A stretch of 64,000 nucleotides of DNA from M55B154 sp964486725. Its GTDB lineage: Bacteria > Spirochaetota > UBA4802 > UB4802. Each line of letters starts with the position of its first letter. The stretch's first letter is position 1. Under the pieces are notes generated by a model that was not told where the DNA came from, made no database searches, and was given only the letters and a program-made list of their open reading frames with translations. The stretch spans positions 1 to 64,000 of the forward strand of contig CAZAOK010000005.1 in the NCBI GenBank assembly GCA_964486725.1, read 5' to 3'. Position numbers and translations under genes: made by a program. Positions 61,164-64,000 of the stretch are shown here, one piece after another.

Positions 61164-61608
61164 TTTTACTTCCCTCTTTCATTATCATTTCAAGTTTTTC
61201 CCATGCCCTGGCCACCCCGTAAAGAATGGCTTCCGGACGGGGGGGACATCCGGGAATATACACGTCTACCGGTATACAATTATCAACAGGCCCGGTCATT
61301 GCGTATGACTCCTGGTACACTCCCGTCGTGGAACCGCAACCACCGATAACGATAACTAGTTTTGGATCGGGTACCTGCTCATACACGCGGATTACCTTGT
61401 CCCTGATTTTGTCAGTAACAGGCCCCGTGACGAGAAGTACGTCGGCATGACGCGGTGTACCAACAAGTTTTATACCGAACCGTTCGGCATCATACCGGGG
61501 CATAATTGTGGCAAGTATCTCGATATCACAGGCATTACATGAACCCGTATTTATATGAAAGGCCCATAGTGAGCGCTTAAAAGATTTTTTCATTTTCCGT
61601 ATTCTCAT
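61153..61608 (-). CDS. [NiFe] hydrogenase small subunit (NuoB/MbhJ-like)
   Basis: 151 residues from ATG 61606-61608, which overlaps the previous stop (ATGA). The proximal [4Fe-4S] ligands are Cys24 and Cys27 in NTGSCNACDIEI, then Cys in VIGGCGSTTG and Cys in YIPGCPPRPEAI. No medial or distal clusters are seen, as in group 4 enzymes. Start choice: the longer frame to 61662 adds 18 residues inside the neighbouring gene. It delivers electrons to the NiFe site. Confidence 0.92.
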   Translation of the reverse strand: MRIRKMKKSFKRSLWAFHINTGSCNACDIEILATIMPRYDAERFGIKLVGTPRHADVLLVTGPVTDKIRDKVIRVYEQVPDPKLVIVIGGCGSTTGVYQESYAMTGPVDNCIPVDVYIPGCPPRPEAILYGVARAWEKLEMIMKEGSKNAS

Positions 61609-61958
61609 AACAATCCCCCGCTTACAAGTAGCAGCACAACACCTATTGACAGAAACAACCATACCATGTAATCATTCAGGTCACCCTTGTGCAGCGATTC
61701 AATAAAAGTAAAATATGATTCGAGAGCCTTCTTAAACCCCCAGTACAGGTTTCCCGAACGAACAGGATAATTGATCTCATCAAGGTTGCCCGAGTTAAAT
61801 GGTTTCACCTGGGCGGTATTTTCATTATAATCATTTCTAAAATAATAGCGTCCCCATACCCAGAGTATAAACATAAGCAACAGGAAGATGGCTACCAGCA
61901 GCAGCGGATACCAGATAATTCCAGTGTTTTGCGTAAATATTTTTTCCACGGTAAACAT
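61605..61958 (-). CDS. small membrane subunit (MbhI-like)
   Basis: 117 residues with a hydrophobic helix near each end (about 15-35 and 98-115) and a polar middle carrying VKPFNSGNLDEINY. By position between the MrpD-like and small-subunit genes it corresponds to MbhI, which ties the antiporter module to the hydrogenase module. The family is diverged, so the assignment rests on gene order and size. Confidence 0.7.
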   Translation of the reverse strand: MFTVEKIFTQNTGIIWYPLLLVAIFLLLMFILWVWGRYYFRNDYNENTAQVKPFNSGNLDEINYPVRSGNLYWGFKKALESYFTFIESLHKGDLNDYMVWLFLSIGVVLLLVSGGLL

Positions 61959-61977
61959 ATTCTTTTCTTTACTCCTG

Positions 61978-63534
61978 TTAGAGTATTGTTACCAGGCTTT
62001 CAATTGCCGGTTCAACTATTGTGCCCACTACAAGGTCGGGAAACAACCCGAATCCAACTACCAGGAGACAAAGTATACTCATCCCCAGTATCATTCCTCT
62101 GGAAATGGGTGTGGCATCAACTATCATGTCCTTTCTTTCCGGTCCCATGAAGGCACTGTAAAAAACCTTCATAAATGATGCCAGGGTAAGAACCGACACG
62201 AAAATGGCAATAATGGACAGAAGTGGACTGAACTGGTACACCGATTCATACAGCAAAATCTTGGAGGAAAAACCATTCAAGGGGGGAATCCCGGCAATAG
62301 CCAGCGCCCCGATAACGAAGGCAACTGTGGTAAATGTGTCACGGTGGGCAAGCCCTACCATTCTATTCAAATCCCGGGTGCCAAACCTGCGGGCCATAAC
62401 CCCTGAGGTGAGAAACAGCAACCCCTTGTAGAAGGCATGGTTCATCATGTGAAAGATGCCCCCCATCATGGCCACCCTTCCGAAAAGTTTGAATGCACTG
62501 CCACCGTCAGCCTGCGCGTGTACCGCGATCCCCACACCAACACCAAGAAGCATGTACCCTGTCTGTGATACCGCGTGATAGGCCATAAGGCGTTTCACAT
62601 CATTCTGCACCAGTGCCATGGTTACACCAACGAACATGGACAGTACACCCATTACGATGATAATCCATCCAAGGGTATGATAATTCATCCCCCCGCCTTG
62701 CAGGGGATTGCCGAAAAGGGAGAAAGAAAGCCTGAAAAGTCCATAGAGACTTGCCATGCTGGCCGTTTTCAGCAGGGCACTTATCGGGGCCGGTGCCTCC
62801 GAATAAGTATCGGGCACCCACATGTGCATAGGTATTGCCCCTGCTTTCATGGCAAGGGGCACAAGCATGAATACCAGTGCCATCTTGTCCAGCAGGGTGT
62901 ATTTCATCATGTCATGAATGTAATCAATATTAAATGAACCATACTGTGCATAACAGAGGGCAATACCCATCAGCAGAAAACTGGTTGCTATTGCACTTAC
63001 CAGCATGTACTTATACCCTGCAAAGGGGGGGTGTTTTCTGTCAGTACGGTACGCCACCAGGGCTGCCGAGGATATGGACAGTATTTCCAGGAACACGAAA
63101 AAGTTGAAGAGATCATTTGTGAACTCCATGCCAAGCATGCCGACAAAAATCAACAGCATGAGCAGCTGGTAGTAGTTTTTCCTTTCCCCTTCCTGGATAT
63201 AACTCCATGAAAACAAAAACACCACGAAGGTGACAACCCCTGAAATCAATGCCATAAAAAGTGAAAACCCATCAATTTTAAGCACAATACGAATTGGAAA
63301 ATTAAGTCCTTCCCTGATAACCTGAAGGGGATCTGCCGCACCCACTACGTAATGGAGAACCTCTCCCCCGATGGACACCCGCGGTATAAGGGAGATCAGC
63401 ATCAGGTTGACGACAGCGATAACCATAAATACGAGTATATTTCGGAGACGTGTATTAATCATCCCCACAATTGGCAAAATAAAAGCGGTGAGCAGGGGAA
63501 GAGCAATTATCAATACGGGAATATGATCAGTCAT
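61978..63534 (-). CDS. MrpD/NuoN-like ion-translocating subunit (MbhH-like)
   Basis: 518 residues, about 14 hydrophobic helices of the proton-translocating antiporter family. The conserved acidic residue of TM5 (NFFVFLEILSISSAAL), TM-internal lysines (VPLAMKAGAIP, YHAVSQTGYMLLG region) and LKTASMASLYGLFR are visible. It could pump H+ or Na+ coupled to H2 evolution. It overlaps the preceding MrpC-like gene by 8 bp. Confidence 0.9.
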   Translation of the reverse strand: MTDHIPVLIIALPLLTAFILPIVGMINTRLRNILVFMVIAVVNLMLISLIPRVSIGGEVLHYVVGAADPLQVIREGLNFPIRIVLKIDGFSLFMALISGVVTFVVFLFSWSYIQEGERKNYYQLLMLLIFVGMLGMEFTNDLFNFFVFLEILSISSAALVAYRTDRKHPPFAGYKYMLVSAIATSFLLMGIALCYAQYGSFNIDYIHDMMKYTLLDKMALVFMLVPLAMKAGAIPMHMWVPDTYSEAPAPISALLKTASMASLYGLFRLSFSLFGNPLQGGGMNYHTLGWIIIVMGVLSMFVGVTMALVQNDVKRLMAYHAVSQTGYMLLGVGVGIAVHAQADGGSAFKLFGRVAMMGGIFHMMNHAFYKGLLFLTSGVMARRFGTRDLNRMVGLAHRDTFTTVAFVIGALAIAGIPPLNGFSSKILLYESVYQFSPLLSIIAIFVSVLTLASFMKVFYSAFMGPERKDMIVDATPISRGMILGMSILCLLVVGFGLFPDLVVGTIVEPAIESLVTIL

Positions 63535-63886
63535 TGTTCTCTACACCTCTCAGCTTGCGAATATCAAGGGTATGATTGTTCTGATATGTCAAAATGGCCA
63601 GCGTCAGCATCAGCGCGGTTGTGCCAAACCCGATCACAATATTGGTAAGGATCAATGCCTGGGGAGTGGGCAACACCATCTTCAATTCACCAAGCGCCGG
63701 CGCCAGGGTAAAAATGGGAGCCGTGCCATTGGGACGATAGGCAAGTGAAATAAACAACAGGTTGATACCGGCTTCGATTATATTCAATGCGATCACGATC
63801 TTGATTAAATTACGTTTATATATCAGTGCCACCATTCCAAAAAAGATCAGCAGCACCACGGTCACGTATAGGAAAAAATCTGTCAT
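63527..63886 (-). CDS. MrpC/NuoK-like membrane subunit (MbhG-like)
   Basis: 119 residues with three hydrophobic helices (about 3-22, 27-48, 76-100). ALNIIEAGINLLFISLAY carries the conserved TM glutamate, and PTPQALILTNIVIGFGTTAL is the NuoK/MrpC signature. Matches MbhG in order and size. Follows the MrpB-like gene by 15 nt. Confidence 0.9.
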   Translation of the reverse strand: MTDFFLYVTVVLLIFFGMVALIYKRNLIKIVIALNIIEAGINLLFISLAYRPNGTAPIFTLAPALGELKMVLPTPQALILTNIVIGFGTTALMLTLAILTYQNNHTLDIRKLRGVENND

Positions 63887-63901
63887 AGTGAGTTCTCCAG
63901 C

Positions 63902-64000
63902 CTATTCATCTTTTGCCGCGTGATACATTGTCACCAGGATTATGCTCAATCCGAAAAATACCTCTATACCAATGGCCAGGGAGAGCAACGGAAGGGTACC
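63902..64000 (-). CDS. MrpB-like membrane subunit, C-terminal fragment (MbhF-like)
   Basis: Only the last 32 codons lie in the window, in frame with the edge: TLPLLSLAIGIEVFFGLSII then a polar tail. The pattern (membrane helix with a Gly-Ile-Glu) and position upstream of the MrpC-like gene fit the C-terminus of MrpB/MbhF. The start is outside the window. Confidence 0.6.
   Translation of the reverse strand, partial: GTLPLLSLAIGIEVFFGLSIILVTMYHAAKDE

Noticed and set aside
1..64000. CRISPR arrays, prophage genes, rRNA operons, integrases and riboswitches
   Set aside because: No regularly spaced repeats, cas genes, phage structural genes, rRNA or att-like sites were recognised. The only transposase seen is the RAYT, and the only tRNA is tRNA-Gln.

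Overview
The window is a gene-dense bacterial chromosome segment. It is draft-quality: one run of 100 Ns lies at 57927-58026. It has roughly balanced base composition with AT-rich intergenic gaps. Taxonomy cannot be fixed from the sequence alone. The gene order ispE - tRNA-Gln - glmU - prs - rplY - pth, the outer-membrane proteins (a Gram-negative envelope), a flagellin-domain protein with a signal peptide and a group 4 [NiFe] hydrogenase suggest an anaerobic or facultative environmental lineage. Spirochaetota is my best guess, held loosely.

Layout. 0.2-3.7 kb (+): an ATP-grasp/FMN-dehydrogenase fusion, a small exported protein and an alpha/beta hydrolase. 3.7-12 kb (mostly -): DUF362 protein, leuS, a CLC channel with a PtsN-like EIIA protein, and a receiver/HD-GYP protein. 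12.2-17.1 kb (+): an outer-membrane barrel, a second CLC channel with a TrkA-C tail, and an acyl-CoA synthetase. 17.4-24.5 kb (-): a FadH-like flavoenzyme and three paralogous NMO/FabK-type flavoproteins. At least the FadH-like gene and one NMO gene share a palindromic operator placed on their promoters. Inside this block lies a RAYT (Y1 transposase) with REP-like repeats, flanked by two paralogous 35-codon genes. 24.6-32.5 kb (mostly -): tldE/tldD, an N-formylglutamate amidohydrolase-like gene, a half-size TauE/SafE protein, a SDR-TetR operon and copA.

32.6-32.8 kb holds a MITE-like nested inverted repeat. 32.9-42.7 kb (+): MCE/MlaD, radA, (-) YkgJ-like, an M23 endopeptidase and a 1912-residue SprA-family outer-membrane protein. 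42.7-46 kb (-): a membrane-anchored GAF/SpoIIE phosphatase and a DHH phosphoesterase. 46.3-53.9 kb (+): a housekeeping run of ispE, tRNA-Gln, a GlmU-type uridylyltransferase with no canonical start codon, prs, rplY, a Pth homologue lacking the usual catalytic His, a TPR lipoprotein-like protein, yebC, ruvC and ruvA. 53.9-57.8 kb: the signal-peptide flagellin, a PadR regulator, a CheY/cNMP-binding pair and a TtcA-family tRNA thiolase.

57.8-64 kb (-) is an Mbh-type membrane-bound [NiFe] hydrogenase operon in the order F-G-H-I-J-K-L-M-N (Mrp-like antiporter modules, then the hydrogenase module). It is cut by the window edge upstream and by the N gap downstream; beyond the gap is the C-terminus of a ThiS/MoaD-type sulfur carrier.

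The most unusual items are the pair of 35-aa microproteins around the RAYT, the shared operator of the flavoenzyme cluster, the ATP-grasp/FMN fusion, the signal-peptide flagellin, the divergent Pth, the GlmU gene without AUG/GUG/UUG, and a SprA homologue with no other T9SS genes in view.
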